Positions 6,721 to 15,530 of a stretch of 64,000 nt of DNA are shown here, one piece after another. Numbering within the stretch: the first letter of the stretch is position 1; the number at the start of each line of letters is the position of its first letter. The notes beneath the pieces were generated by a model that had not been told where the DNA came from, did not search any database, and worked only from the letters and a program-made list of their open reading frames with translations. The translations under genes and the position numbers were made by a program. This DNA comes from Streptomyces roseolilacinus (lineage in GTDB: Bacteria > Actinomycetota > Actinomycetes > Streptomycetales > Streptomycetaceae): contig NZ_BMSV01000004.1 of the NCBI RefSeq assembly GCF_014649335.1, positions 372,001 through 436,000 of the forward strand, read 5' to 3'.

Positions 6721-8315
6721 CCGTCCTCGCCTCCGCCCTCGACCCGGCGTCCCCCGCGTACGGGGCCCACCGCCGCGCCATGCTCGCCAGACTGGCCGAG
6801 CTGGACGAGGAGCACGCCAAGGTCCTCGCGGGCGGCGGCGCCCGGTACGTCGCCCGGCACCGCGCGCGCGGCAAGCTCCTCGCCCGGGAGCGCGTCGAGC
6901 TGCTCCTCGACGAGGACACCCCCTTCCTGGAGCTGTCGCCGCTCGCCGCCTGGGGCTCCGACCACCCGGTCGGCGCGTCCCTGGTGACCGGCATCGGCAC
7001 CGTCGAGGGCGTCGAGTGCCTGATCACCGCCAACGACCCGACCGTGCGCGGCGGCGCCTCCAACCCCTGGACGCTGAGGAAGGCGCTGCGCGCCAACGAG
7101 ATCGCGTTCGCCAACCGGCTCCCCGTGATCTCCCTCGTCGAGTCGGGCGGCGCCGACCTGGCCTCCCAGAAGGAGGTCTTCGTCCCCGGCGGCGCCCTCT
7201 TCCGGGACCTCACCCGGCTCTCCGCCGCCGGCGTCCCCACGATCGCCGTCGTGTTCGGCAACTCCACCGCCGGGGGCGCCTACGTCCCCGGGATGTCCGA
7301 CCACACCGTGATGATCAAGGAGCGGTCGAAGGTGTTCCTCGGCGGTCCGCCGCTGGTGAGGGTGGCCACCGGCGAGGAGAGCGACGACGAGTCGCTGGGC
7401 GGCGCCGAGATGCACGCCCGCACCTCCGGCCTCGCCGACCACTACGCCCTCGACGAGCCCGACGCGATCCGCCAGGCCCGCCGCGTCGTCGCCCGGCTCC
7501 ACCACCGCAAGGCGCACCCCGACCCCGGCCCGGCCGAACCGCCGCGGTACGACCCGGAGGAGCTGCTGGGCATCGTCCCCGGCGACCTGCGCACGCCCTT
7601 CGACCCGCGCGAGGTGATCGCCCGCGTCGTCGACGGCTCCGACTTCGACGAGTTCAAGCCGCTGTACGGGACGAGCCTGGTCACCGGCTGGGCGCGGCTG
7701 CACGGCTACCCGCTCGGCGTCCTCGCCAACGCGCGGGGCGTGCTGTTCAGCGCCGAGTCGCAGAAGGCCGCCCAGTTCGTCCAGCTCGCCAACCAGCGCG
7801 ACGTCCCCCTGCTGTTCCTCCACAACACCACCGGCTACATGGTCGGCAGCCGGTACGAGCAGGGCGGCATCATCAAGCACGGCGCCATGATGATCAACGC
7901 GGTGTCGAACAGCCGCGTCCCGCACCTGTCGGTCCTCCTGGGCGCCTCGTACGGCGCCGGGCACTACGGCATGTGCGGCCGGGCGTACGACCCGCGCTTC
8001 CTCTTCGCCTGGCCCGGCGCCAAGTCCGCCGTGATGGGCCCGCAGCAGCTCGCCGGCGTCCTGTCGATCGTCGCCCGCGCCGCCGCGCGGGTCGAGGGCC
8101 GGCCGTACGACGAGGACGGCGACGCCGCGCTGCGCGCCGCGGTGGAGCAGCAGATCGAAGCCGAGTCCCTGCCGATGTTCCTGTCCGGGCGGCTGTACGA
8201 CGACGGGGTCATCGACCCGCGCGACACCCGTACCGTCCTCGGGCTGTGCCTGTCGGCGATCCACACCGCACCGGTCGAGGGCGCGCGCGGCGGCTTCGGC
8301 GTCTTCAGGATGTGA
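6717..8315 (+). CDS. Acyl-CoA carboxylase beta subunit (carboxyltransferase)
   Basis: 532 aa, GTG at 6717 after CCGGAGG, overlapping the AtuA stop. It transfers carboxyl from biotin to an acyl-CoA. The crotonase-fold CT halves are complete: 'ITANDPTVRGGA', 'FGNSTAGGAYVPGMSD' (first oxyanion region) and 'GASYGAGHYGMCGRAYDPRF' (second). The sequence resembles methylcrotonyl-/geranyl-CoA carboxylase betas more than acetyl/propionyl-CoA types, judging by 'NNTTGYMVG'-like 'LFLHNTTGYMVG' and the AtuA neighbour. Its partner is the alpha subunit six bases downstream. Exact substrate is inference. Confidence 0.85.
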   Translation: MTVLASALDPASPAYGAHRRAMLARLAELDEEHAKVLAGGGARYVARHRARGKLLARERVELLLDEDTPFLELSPLAAWGSDHPVGASLVTGIGTVEGVECLITANDPTVRGGASNPWTLRKALRANEIAFANRLPVISLVESGGADLASQKEVFVPGGALFRDLTRLSAAGVPTIAVVFGNSTAGGAYVPGMSDHTVMIKERSKVFLGGPPLVRVATGEESDDESLGGAEMHARTSGLADHYALDEPDAIRQARRVVARLHHRKAHPDPGPAEPPRYDPEELLGIVPGDLRTPFDPREVIARVVDGSDFDEFKPLYGTSLVTGWARLHGYPLGVLANARGVLFSAESQKAAQFVQLANQRDVPLLFLHNTTGYMVGSRYEQGGIIKHGAMMINAVSNSRVPHLSVLLGASYGAGHYGMCGRAYDPRFLFAWPGAKSAVMGPQQLAGVLSIVARAAARVEGRPYDEDGDAALRAAVEQQIEAESLPMFLSGRLYDDGVIDPRDTRTVLGLCLSAIHTAPVEGARGGFGVFRM

Positions 8316-8321
8316 GGCCCC

Positions 8322-10259
8322 GTGATCGAGACCCTGCTCGTCGCCAACCGCGGCGAGATCGCCTGCCGCGTCCTCCGCACCTGCCGCGACCTGGGCGTCG
8401 CCACCGTCGCCGTCCACTCCGACCCGGACGCGCACGCCCTGCACGTGCGCCGGGCCGACGCGGCGGTGCGGCTGCCGGGCGCGGCGCCCGCCGACACGTA
8501 CCTGCGCGGCGACCTGGTCGTGGCGGCGGCCCTCGCGGCGGGCGCGGACGCCGTGCACCCCGGCTACGGCTTCCTGTCCGAGAACGCCGGCTTCGCGCGC
8601 CGCGTCGAGGAGGCGGGGCTGACCTGGGTGGGGCCGCCGCCGGAGGCCATCGAGGCGATGGCCTCCAAGACGCGCGCGAAGCGGCTGATGGGCGCCGAAC
8701 CGCTCGACCCGGACGCGCTCACCGCCGCCGACCTGCCCGTCCTGATCAAGGCGGCGGCGGGCGGCGGCGGGCGGGGCATGCGCGTCGTGCGGGACCTGGG
8801 GGCGCTGAGGGGGGAGCTGGCCGCCGCCCGCGCCGAGGCGCTGTCGGCGTTCGGGGACGGCGAGGTGTTCGCCGAGCCGTACCTGGCGCGCGGGCGCCAC
8901 GTCGAGGTGCAGGTCCTCGCCGACGCCCACGGCACGGTGTGGCCGCTGGGCACCCGCGACTGCTCCCTCCAGCGCCGCCACCAGAAGGTCGTCGAGGAGG
9001 CCCCCGCGCCGGGCCTGCCGCCCGCGCTCGTCGACGAGCTGTACGGCACGGCCGTGCGCGCCGCCCGCGCGATCGGCTACCGGGGCGCGGGCACCGTCGA
9101 GTTCCTCGTCGCCGAGGACGGCACCGCGCACTTCCTGGAGATGAACACCCGCCTCCAGGTCGAGCACCCCGTCACCGAGGCCGTGTACGGCGTCGACCTG
9201 GTCGCCCTCCAGCTGCGCGTCGCGGAGGGCGCCGCCCTGCCGCCCGAACCGCCCGCCCCGCGCGGCCACGCCGTGGAGGCCCGCCTGTACGCGGAGGACC
9301 CGGCGCGCGGCTTCGCCCCGCAGACCGGCACGCTCCACGCCCTGGAGGTGCCGGGGGTGCGCCTGGACACCGGGTACGCCGCCGGGGACGGGATCGGCGT
9401 CCACTACGACGCCCTGCTCGCCAAGGCCGTCGCCCACGCCCCCACCCGCGCCGAGGCCGTGCGCCTCCTCGCCCGCGCCCTGGAACGGGCCCGCGTCCAC
9501 GGCCCGGTCACCAACCGCGACCTCCTCGTCCGCTCCCTGCGCCACCCGGAGTTCACCGAGCCGGGCCGCGCCGACACCGGGTTCTACGAGCGGCACCTGG
9601 CCGCGCTGACCGCCCCGCCGCCCGGCGGCCGGCACGCGGCGATCGCCGCCGCCCTGGCCGAGGCGGCCGCCCGCCCGGGGCCCGGCGCGTGGCGCAACCT
9701 CCCCTCGCAGCCCCGGAGCAGGACCTACGGCGAGGAGCACGGCGGGACCCCGGTCGACCACGAGGTGCGCTACGTCCGCACCCGCGACGGCCACCTCCTG
9801 CCGGACGACCCGGACGTGCGGGTCGTGTCGGCCGGCGCGCGGGAGGTGCGCCTCGACGTGGCCGGCGTCGTCCGCCCGTACCGCGTCACCGCCCACCCCG
9901 GCACGGACACCGTCCACGTCGACACCCCGGCGGGCGCGTACCGGCTCACGCGCCGCCCCCGCTTCACCGACCCGGTCGAGCGCACCGCGCCCGGCTCGCT
10001 CCTCGCGCCCATGCCGGGCACCGTCGTCCGGCTCGCGGAGGGGCTGGCGGTGGGCGCCCGCGTCGAGGCGGGGGACACGCTGCTGTGGCTGGAGGCCATG
10101 AAGATGGAGCACCACGTCACCGCGCCCGCCTCCGGCGTCCTCACCGCGCTCCACGCCGAGCCGGGCCGCCAGGTCCCGGTCGGCGCGCTCCTCGCCGTCG
10201 TCGCACCGGAGTCCCCCGAGGGACCGCCCGTCCAGTCCGCACAGGAGGAACAGGCATGA
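8322..10259 (+). CDS. Acyl-CoA carboxylase alpha subunit (biotin carboxylase + BCCP)
   Basis: 645 aa, GTG at 8322 with GAGG just upstream. Residues 1-430 are biotin carboxylase: 'LLVANRGEIACRVLRT', 'HPGYGFLSENAGFARR', the ATP-grasp glycine loop 'KAAAGGGGRGMR', and 'EMNTRLQVEHPVTEAVYG'. The C-terminus carries the biotinyl motif 'EAMKMEHH' with Lys594. One oddity: the family normally has a short 'AGVPxxPG'-like stretch after 'AKRLM'; here 'AKRLMGAEPLDPDAL' reads straight through, suggesting a loss of about six residues at the start of the ATP-grasp subdomain. The reading frame is intact. It should pair with the beta subunit upstream. Confidence 0.88.
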   Translation: MIETLLVANRGEIACRVLRTCRDLGVATVAVHSDPDAHALHVRRADAAVRLPGAAPADTYLRGDLVVAAALAAGADAVHPGYGFLSENAGFARRVEEAGLTWVGPPPEAIEAMASKTRAKRLMGAEPLDPDALTAADLPVLIKAAAGGGGRGMRVVRDLGALRGELAAARAEALSAFGDGEVFAEPYLARGRHVEVQVLADAHGTVWPLGTRDCSLQRRHQKVVEEAPAPGLPPALVDELYGTAVRAARAIGYRGAGTVEFLVAEDGTAHFLEMNTRLQVEHPVTEAVYGVDLVALQLRVAEGAALPPEPPAPRGHAVEARLYAEDPARGFAPQTGTLHALEVPGVRLDTGYAAGDGIGVHYDALLAKAVAHAPTRAEAVRLLARALERARVHGPVTNRDLLVRSLRHPEFTEPGRADTGFYERHLAALTAPPPGGRHAAIAAALAEAAARPGPGAWRNLPSQPRSRTYGEEHGGTPVDHEVRYVRTRDGHLLPDDPDVRVVSAGAREVRLDVAGVVRPYRVTAHPGTDTVHVDTPAGAYRLTRRPRFTDPVERTAPGSLLAPMPGTVVRLAEGLAVGARVEAGDTLLWLEAMKMEHHVTAPASGVLTALHAEPGRQVPVGALLAVVAPESPEGPPVQSAQEEQA

Positions 10260-11407
10260 CCGCAGCCACCGGCACCCCCTTCGAGACCGACGAGCAGCGG
10301 GCCCTGCGCACCGCCGTCGCCGCCCTCGGCCGGCGCCACGCCGACACCCACGAGGACGACCCCGACGTGCTGTGGCGGGAGGCGGGGAAGCTCGGCTACC
10401 TCGGCGTGAGCCTGCCCGAGGAGTACGGCGGCGGGGGCGGCGGCATCGTCGAACTCGCCACCGTCCTGGAGGAGCTGGGCGCCGCGGGCTGCCCGCTGCT
10501 GCTGATGATCGTCTCCCCGGCGATCTGCGGCACGGTCATCGCCCGCTTCGGCACCGAGGAGCAGCGGCGGCGCTGGCTGCCGGGGCTCGCCGACGGCAGC
10601 CGCGTCATGGCGTTCGGGATCACGGAGCCGGACGCGGGCTCCAACACGCACCGCATCACCACCACCGCCCGCCGCACCCCGGACGGCTGGGTGCTGTCGG
10701 GCCGCAAGGTGTTCGTGTCCGGCGTCGACACGGCCGGGGACACGATGATCGTGGGACGTACCGAGGACGCCCGCACGGGCGCGCTGAAGCCGTGCCTGTT
10801 CGTCGTCCCGCGGGACGCGCCCGGCTTCCACCGCACCGCCATCGACATGGAACTGCGCGCCCGCGAGAAGCAGTTCGAGCTGGTGCTGGACGAGGTGCGG
10901 CTGCCCGCCGACGCGCTGGTCGGCGACGAGGACGCGGGGCTGCTCCAGCTGTTCGCGGGGCTGAACCCGGAGCGGGTGATGACGGCGGCGTTCGCGCTGG
11001 GCATGGGCCGGTACGCGGTCGCGAAGGCGGTGGCGTACGCCAAGGAGCGCCGGGTGTGGGAGGCCCCGATCGGCGCCCACCAGGCCGTCGCGCACCCGCT
11101 CGCGCAGGCCCACATCGAGCTGGAACTGGCCGGGTTGATGACCCGGAAGGCGGCCTTCCTGTGCGACGCGGGCGACGGGCCGGAGGCCGGGGAGGCCGCC
11201 AACATGGCGAAGTACGCGGCGGCCGAGGCGTGCGTGCGCGCCGTCGACCAGGCCGTGCACACCCTCGGCGGGAACGGCCTCACCCGCGCGTACGGGCTCG
11301 GCCGGCTCGTCACCGCGTCGCGGGTGGCCCGCATAGCGCCGGTGAGCCGGGAAATGATCCTCAACTACGTCTCGCACCAGTCCCTGGGACTTCCCAAGTC
11401 GTACTGA
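10256..11407 (+). CDS. Acyl-CoA dehydrogenase
   Basis: 383 aa, ATG at 10256 after AGGAGGAACAGGC, overlapping the alpha-subunit stop. This FAD enzyme makes the alpha,beta-unsaturated acyl-CoA. 'GVSLPEEYGG', 'GITEPDAGSNT', 'GRKVFVSGVDTAGDTMIVGR' and 'TLGGNGLTRAYGLGRL' are family landmarks. The usual catalytic Glu in the C-terminal 'EGT' motif is not obvious; the corresponding stretch reads 'ARIAPVSREMILNYVSHQSL', as in some isovaleryl/long-chain subclasses with the base elsewhere. It probably precedes the carboxylase step, as in leucine and citronellyl-CoA pathways. Confidence 0.8.
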   Translation: MTAATGTPFETDEQRALRTAVAALGRRHADTHEDDPDVLWREAGKLGYLGVSLPEEYGGGGGGIVELATVLEELGAAGCPLLLMIVSPAICGTVIARFGTEEQRRRWLPGLADGSRVMAFGITEPDAGSNTHRITTTARRTPDGWVLSGRKVFVSGVDTAGDTMIVGRTEDARTGALKPCLFVVPRDAPGFHRTAIDMELRAREKQFELVLDEVRLPADALVGDEDAGLLQLFAGLNPERVMTAAFALGMGRYAVAKAVAYAKERRVWEAPIGAHQAVAHPLAQAHIELELAGLMTRKAAFLCDAGDGPEAGEAANMAKYAAAEACVRAVDQAVHTLGGNGLTRAYGLGRLVTASRVARIAPVSREMILNYVSHQSLGLPKSY

Positions 11408-11431
11408 CCCACTCCATCGGAGGCGAGAGCC

Positions 11432-12166
11432 ATGCCCCTGGTCACCACCGCCCACGACCGCGCCGTCACCACGCTCACCCTGGACGCGCCGGACACCCGC
11501 AACGCCCTCTCCGCCCGGCTGGTCGCGGAGCTGGCGGACGCGTTGGAGGACTGCGCCAAGGACCCGGCGGTACGGGCGGTGGTGCTCACCCACGCCGGCC
11601 CCACGTTCAGCGCGGGCGCCGACCTGAAGGCCCCGCCGAGCCCGTACGCGTTCGTGGCGCTGCTGCGGCGGATCGTGGAGCTGCCCAAGCCGGTCGTGGC
11701 GCGGGTCGCGGGGCGGGTGCGGGCGGGCGGTGTGGGGCTGGTGTCGGCCTGCGACCTGGTGGTGGCGTCTGAGGGGTCGGACTTCGCGCTGACGGAGGTG
11801 CGGATCGGGGTGGCGCCCGCGCTGGTCTCGCTGACGCTGCTGCCCCGCCTCGACCAGCGGGCGGCGACCCGCTACTACCTGACCGGCGAGTGCTTCGACG
11901 CGGCGGAGGCGGCGCGGATCGGCCTGGTGACGGTCGCCGCGCCGGAGGCGGACGAGGCGCTCGTCCCCCTGCTCGACGCCTTGCGGAAGGGTTCGCCGCA
12001 GGGGCTGGCCGCGTCGAAGCGGCTGGTGACGGCTAGGGTGCTGGAGACCTTCGAGCGGGACGCGGAGGACCTCGTCCAGAGCTCGGCGTCGCTCTTCGCC
12101 TCGGCGGAGGCGCGCGAGGGAATGACGGCCTTCCTGGAACGACGGGACCCCGCATGGGCGATGTGA
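11432..12166 (+). CDS. Enoyl-CoA hydratase/isomerase family protein
   Basis: 244 aa, ATG after ATCGGAGGCGAGAGCC. Crotonase fold: 'FSAGADLKAPPSP' supplies the first oxyanion NH, and 'RAGGVGLVSACDLVVAS' the second. 'FALTEVRIGVAPAL' carries a Glu in the catalytic region. The usual Asn/Ala-rich turn before the glycine pair reads 'AGRVRAGG', a small departure. In AtuA/Liu pathways this step hydrates the carboxylated enoyl-CoA, consistent with its place after carboxylase and dehydrogenase. Its 3' end overlaps the TetR gene by 13 bp. Confidence 0.82.
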   Translation: MPLVTTAHDRAVTTLTLDAPDTRNALSARLVAELADALEDCAKDPAVRAVVLTHAGPTFSAGADLKAPPSPYAFVALLRRIVELPKPVVARVAGRVRAGGVGLVSACDLVVASEGSDFALTEVRIGVAPALVSLTLLPRLDQRAATRYYLTGECFDAAEAARIGLVTVAAPEADEALVPLLDALRKGSPQGLAASKRLVTARVLETFERDAEDLVQSSASLFASAEAREGMTAFLERRDPAWAM

Positions 12167-12729
12167 CCCCCAAGCAGGACCGCAGCCGCGTCACCCGGCG
12201 GCGGCTGCTCGAAGCCGCCGTGGCGTGCCTGGCGGAACGCGGCTGGGCGGGCTCCACGGTGTCCGTCGTCGCCGAGCGGGCGGGCGTCTCGCGCGGGGCG
12301 GCGCAGCACCACTTCCCGACGCGGGAGGACCTGTTCCTGGCGGCGGTCGAGTACGTCGCCGAGGAGCGGTCGCAGGCGCTGCGGGCGCTGGACGGCAGGA
12401 GCCGCGCGGAGGTCGTCGAGGCGCTGGTCGCCCTGTACACCGGGCCGCTGTTCCGGGCGGCCCTGCACCTGTGGGTGGCCGCGTCCGACGAGGAGCAGCT
12501 GCGCCCGCGGGTCACGGAGCTGGAGGCCCGCGTCGGCCGGGAGGCGCACCGGATGGCGGTGGGGCTGCTGGGCGCGGACGAGTCGGTGCCGGGGGTGCGG
12601 GAGACGGTCCAGGGGCTGCTGGACATGGCGCGGGGGCTGGGGCTGGCGACGCTCCTGACCGACGACCGGGCCCGCCGGGACCGGGTGGTGGCGCAGTGGT
12701 CCCGCCTGCTGGACGGGGCCCTGGGCTGA
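12154..12729 (+). CDS. TetR-family regulator of the acyl-CoA operon
   Basis: 191 aa. The N-terminal HTH is clear: 'TRRRLLEAAVACLAERGW' then 'SVVAERAGVSRGAAQHHFPT' with the usual HxxF turn. The remainder is the helical ligand domain, probably binding an acyl-CoA made by the operon. Its start lies inside the enoyl-CoA hydratase gene, so translation is coupled. It is the likely ligand of the palindrome at 4152-4169, which would give product-responsive feedback; this is inference from position. Confidence 0.8.
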   Translation: MGDVTPKQDRSRVTRRRLLEAAVACLAERGWAGSTVSVVAERAGVSRGAAQHHFPTREDLFLAAVEYVAEERSQALRALDGRSRAEVVEALVALYTGPLFRAALHLWVAASDEEQLRPRVTELEARVGREAHRMAVGLLGADESVPGVRETVQGLLDMARGLGLATLLTDDRARRDRVVAQWSRLLDGALG

Positions 12730-12734
12730 CGCCC

Positions 12735-12752
12735 CCCGCCCCCGCGGGCGGG
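12735..12752. terminator. Bidirectional terminator between convergent genes
   Basis: CCCGCCC and GGGCGGG flank CCGC, 6 bp after the TetR stop and 10 bp beyond the stop of the opposing small membrane gene. Confidence 0.5.
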
Positions 12753-12761
12753 TCAATACGC

Positions 12762-13022
12762 CTAGCCGCCGAAGGTGGCCACGATGAAGACCGGGTAGGC
12801 CAGGGCCAGACCGCCGGTGACCAGGCCGACGGCGCACTGGACGCGGTTGAGGCGCTTGGCCAGGCCGAGGGCCCCGAAGGTGACGGCGAGGGCGCCGCAC
12901 AGCGCCGGCAGGGCGATCCCGACGTACCCGACGAAGACGGCGCCGGCCAGCCCGAAGAGGCCGAGGACGAGGGAGGCGACGCCGTAGAGGGAAGCGGGGC
13001 TGTCCGTGGTGCGGGTGGTCAT
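12762..13022 (-). CDS. Small membrane protein, two to three TM segments
   Basis: 86 aa from the ATG at 13022, preceded by AGGGA. After a short polar N-terminus ('TTRTTDSPASL') come hydrophobic segments at about 13-33, 37-52 and 64-82. 'GVASLVLGLFGLAGAVFVGYVG' resembles DUF4190-type proteins, which have a Gly-rich first TM helix. No catalytic motif is seen. An in-frame start at 13139 would add 39 residues without membrane or signal character and was rejected. Confidence 0.6.
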   Translation of the reverse strand: MTTRTTDSPASLYGVASLVLGLFGLAGAVFVGYVGIALPALCGALAVTFGALGLAKRLNRVQCAVGLVTGGLALAYPVFIVATFGG

Positions 13023-13218
13023 GGCGGTCCCTAGCGGTTGGACGTCGGCGTCGTCGGGCGCGCGAAAAGCACCCCCGGTGCGGGAGTGCTCCTCCGCATG
13101 CCCAATGATGGCACTTCGCGTGTTCCCGGGACTGACCACCCCGCACCGGCAGTTGGCATAGCCCTGTCACACGCGGGGTGCTCCCGAGGGAGCGCACAAC
13201 CAAAAAACGGGAGGAAAC

Positions 13219-14388
13219 ATGAATCGTCGCTCTGTTGCGAGGGCGGCTTCGCTGGCGATCGTTCCGCTGACGGTGCTGGCGACCGGGATGCCGTCGACCG
13301 CGGCCCCCGCCGCCGACCCGCGGCCGGACGCTCCGCGGTTCTCCATATCCGCGCTGACCGGCGGCGGCACGAAGGACGTGTCGGGGGTGAGCGCGCACAG
13401 CGCCGCCGGCAAGGCCATGGCGGCGCAGGGCCTCGGCGTGGTGCGGTCCGCCTCGGGCGAGACGGCGGTCGTCGACCGCTCCATGGCGCACCAGGGGATC
13501 ACCGCGGCGTACGGCGCCTCGTTCGTCGACCTGTCGTGGAAGGCGTACGCGCCGCAGGCCCGCTACGTGGTCCTCCGGGACGGCGTGCAGGTGGCCGACC
13601 TGGCGGCGGGGGTCACCTCGTTCCGCGACACGCAGGTGACGTCGGGCGCCGACCACGACTACCGGGTGCTGCCGGTCCTGCCGGAGAAGGGCGAGCCGGA
13701 CGCGCGCGTGTGGGGGATGAAGGTCTCCCTGCCGGCCTCCGACACGCCGGCGGACCTGCGCCGGGAGGCCCTGGCGCAGGCGACCGCCGCGGCGGCGGCC
13801 AAGACGACCACGCTGTCCTGGGTCACCTTCATCCCGCAGGCGAAGATCGACGCCCCCAAGGCGGGCTGCAACTACGGCAGCGGCTACCAGTTCGGCGGTG
13901 ACAACCGCACGGCGTTCGACTGGAAGTCGAGCAGGTACCGCACCGCCCTGCACGCGACCGTCACCTGGAGCTCCAAGAAGGTCACGGGCAACTCGTCCAT
14001 CGGGTCCACCAAGGTCTACAAGAAGAGCACCGGCAAGCTCGTCGCGACCAAGACCGCCAGCAACAAGGACATGGTCGCGAAGAAGCTGGGGTCGGGCGGC
14101 AACTACGTGGACCTGCGGATGGTCACGCACGCCACCAACCCGTTCTGCAAGGGGCTCGGAGGGGTCAAGGGGGCCATCAGCGGCGCCCTCACCATCCAGC
14201 TGACGCAGAACGGCAACTGGACCATCCGCTCCGGCAAGCACCGCCTGATGCCCAACCACCACATCTACATCTACAACGGGGGGAAGGTCACGAACGTCTA
14301 CACGCGCAAGTACGCCAGCGCGGCCTGCCTCATCGGTTCGATCGCCTGCCAGGAGGCCGACCTGACCGGCTACCGCGGGAAGTTCTGA
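13219..14388 (+). CDS. Secreted protein with FnIII-like and possible DUF3238 domains
   Basis: 389 aa, ATG after CGGGAGGAAAC. Signal peptide: 'NRRSVARAASLAIVPLTVLATG' with cleavage near 'STAAPA'. Residues ~95-165 look like a fibronectin type III fold ('VDLSWKAYAPQARYVVLRDG'). From ~195 the sequence 'LSWVTFIPQAKIDAP' and 'YQFGGDNRTAFDW' suggests a DUF3238-like module, a tentative call. Four cysteines near the C-terminal region (Cys at ~218, 313, 374, 379) may form disulphides. The C-terminus is Lys-rich and basic. It has its own ribosome site and terminator, so it is probably monocistronic. Function unknown. Confidence 0.7.
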   Translation: MNRRSVARAASLAIVPLTVLATGMPSTAAPAADPRPDAPRFSISALTGGGTKDVSGVSAHSAAGKAMAAQGLGVVRSASGETAVVDRSMAHQGITAAYGASFVDLSWKAYAPQARYVVLRDGVQVADLAAGVTSFRDTQVTSGADHDYRVLPVLPEKGEPDARVWGMKVSLPASDTPADLRREALAQATAAAAAKTTTLSWVTFIPQAKIDAPKAGCNYGSGYQFGGDNRTAFDWKSSRYRTALHATVTWSSKKVTGNSSIGSTKVYKKSTGKLVATKTASNKDMVAKKLGSGGNYVDLRMVTHATNPFCKGLGGVKGAISGALTIQLTQNGNWTIRSGKHRLMPNHHIYIYNGGKVTNVYTRKYASAACLIGSIACQEADLTGYRGKF

Positions 14389-14417
14389 TCCCCCGGTGAC
14401 ACGGCACGGATGAACGG

Positions 14418-14445
14418 GGCCTGCCGCGCGCCCGCGCGGCAGGCC
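14418..14445. terminator. Strong bidirectional terminator
   Basis: A perfect 12-bp stem, GGCCTGCCGCGC with its complement, encloses GCCC between the convergent secreted-protein and EamA genes. Confidence 0.75.
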
Positions 14446-14451
14446 CTCCGG

Positions 14452-15399
14452 TCAGCGGGCCGTCCGGGCCCGGACCGCGCCGACGCTCGCCGCGACGACC
14501 AGGGCGATCGCCGCCGCGTCCGTCACCGACAGCGCCTGGCGCAGCACCAGGAACCCGGCCAGCGCCGCCACCGCCGGCTCCAGGCTCATCAGCACCGCGA
14601 ACGTCCCCGCCGGCAGCCGCCGCAGCGCGATCAGCTCCAGCGTGTACGGCAGCACGGACGACATGAGCGCCACCGCCAGGCCCAGCGCCAGCGTCGACGG
14701 CACGAGCAGCCTCGTCCCCGCCTCCACGACGCCCAGCGGCAGGCTGAGCACCGCGCCCACCGCCATCGCCAGCGCCAGGCCGTCGGCCTGCGGGAAGCGC
14801 CGGCCGGTGCGGGCGCTGAACACGATGTACGCCGCCCACATCGCCCCCGCCCCGAGCGCGAAGCCCGCGCCGACCGGGTCCAGCCGGTCGAAGCCGCCGC
14901 CGCTCAGCAGCACCACGCCCGCCAGGGCCAGCGCGGCCCACAGCAGGCTCACCACGCGCCGGGACGCGACGACCGACAGGGCGAGGGGGCCGAGGACCTC
15001 CAGGGTGACGGCCGCGCCCAGCGGGATGCGGTCGATGGCCTGGTAGAAGAGGAGGTTCATGCCGGCCATCGCGGCGCCGAACGCCACGACGGTCCCCCAG
15101 TCGGACCGGCTGTGGCCGCGCAGCCGGGGCCGGCACACGGCCAGCAGCACCAGCGCGGCGAGCGCCAGCCGCAGCGACACCACGCCGAGGGCGCCCGCGC
15201 GCGGGATCAGCAGGACGGCGAGGGCCGCGCCGAACTGCACCGACAGCGCCCCGCCCACCACCAGCGCGACCGGCCCGACCGCGCCGCCGCCCGCCGCACG
15301 GCGGCCCCGGGCGGGGCCGGGACCGGGGCCGTCGGGGTGGGCCGCGGCCGTCTCGGGGAGGGAGACCGCGGAGGCGTCTGCGGTACGGGCGTCGTTCAC
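14452..15399 (-). CDS. EamA/DMT-family permease (RhtA-like exporter)
   Basis: 315 aa from the GTG at 15399 (GAAGAGG upstream). After a ~35-residue polar tail, ten hydrophobic segments follow in two EamA repeats: the first starts near 'PVALVVGGALSVQFGAALAV', the second near 'AGFALGAGAMWAAYIVFSAR'. 'LPYTLELIALRRLPAGTFAV' and 'SLEPAVAALAGFLVL' are typical RhtA features. Family members export threonine, homoserine or other small metabolites. The neighbours do not fix the substrate. Confidence 0.85.
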   Translation of the reverse strand: MNDARTADASAVSLPETAAAHPDGPGPGPARGRRAAGGGAVGPVALVVGGALSVQFGAALAVLLIPRAGALGVVSLRLALAALVLLAVCRPRLRGHSRSDWGTVVAFGAAMAGMNLLFYQAIDRIPLGAAVTLEVLGPLALSVVASRRVVSLLWAALALAGVVLLSGGGFDRLDPVGAGFALGAGAMWAAYIVFSARTGRRFPQADGLALAMAVGAVLSLPLGVVEAGTRLLVPSTLALGLAVALMSSVLPYTLELIALRRLPAGTFAVLMSLEPAVAALAGFLVLRQALSVTDAAAIALVVAASVGAVRARTAR

Positions 15400-15530
15400 C
15401 GGGACCTCTTCTTCGTGCGCGTGCGTCGTGCGGGCGGACCACCCTCCGGAAGGAATCGTTCCGCCAGGGTGGTCGATCCTTCCACGGTAAGCAGCGAAAC
15501 CGGTCCACGGCCATGGCGGGGCGCCCGGTC

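Noticed and set aside
6186..10154. A 1322-codon minus-strand frame over the carboxylase genes
   Set aside because: Same GC artefact; the plus-strand genes carry family motifs throughout.
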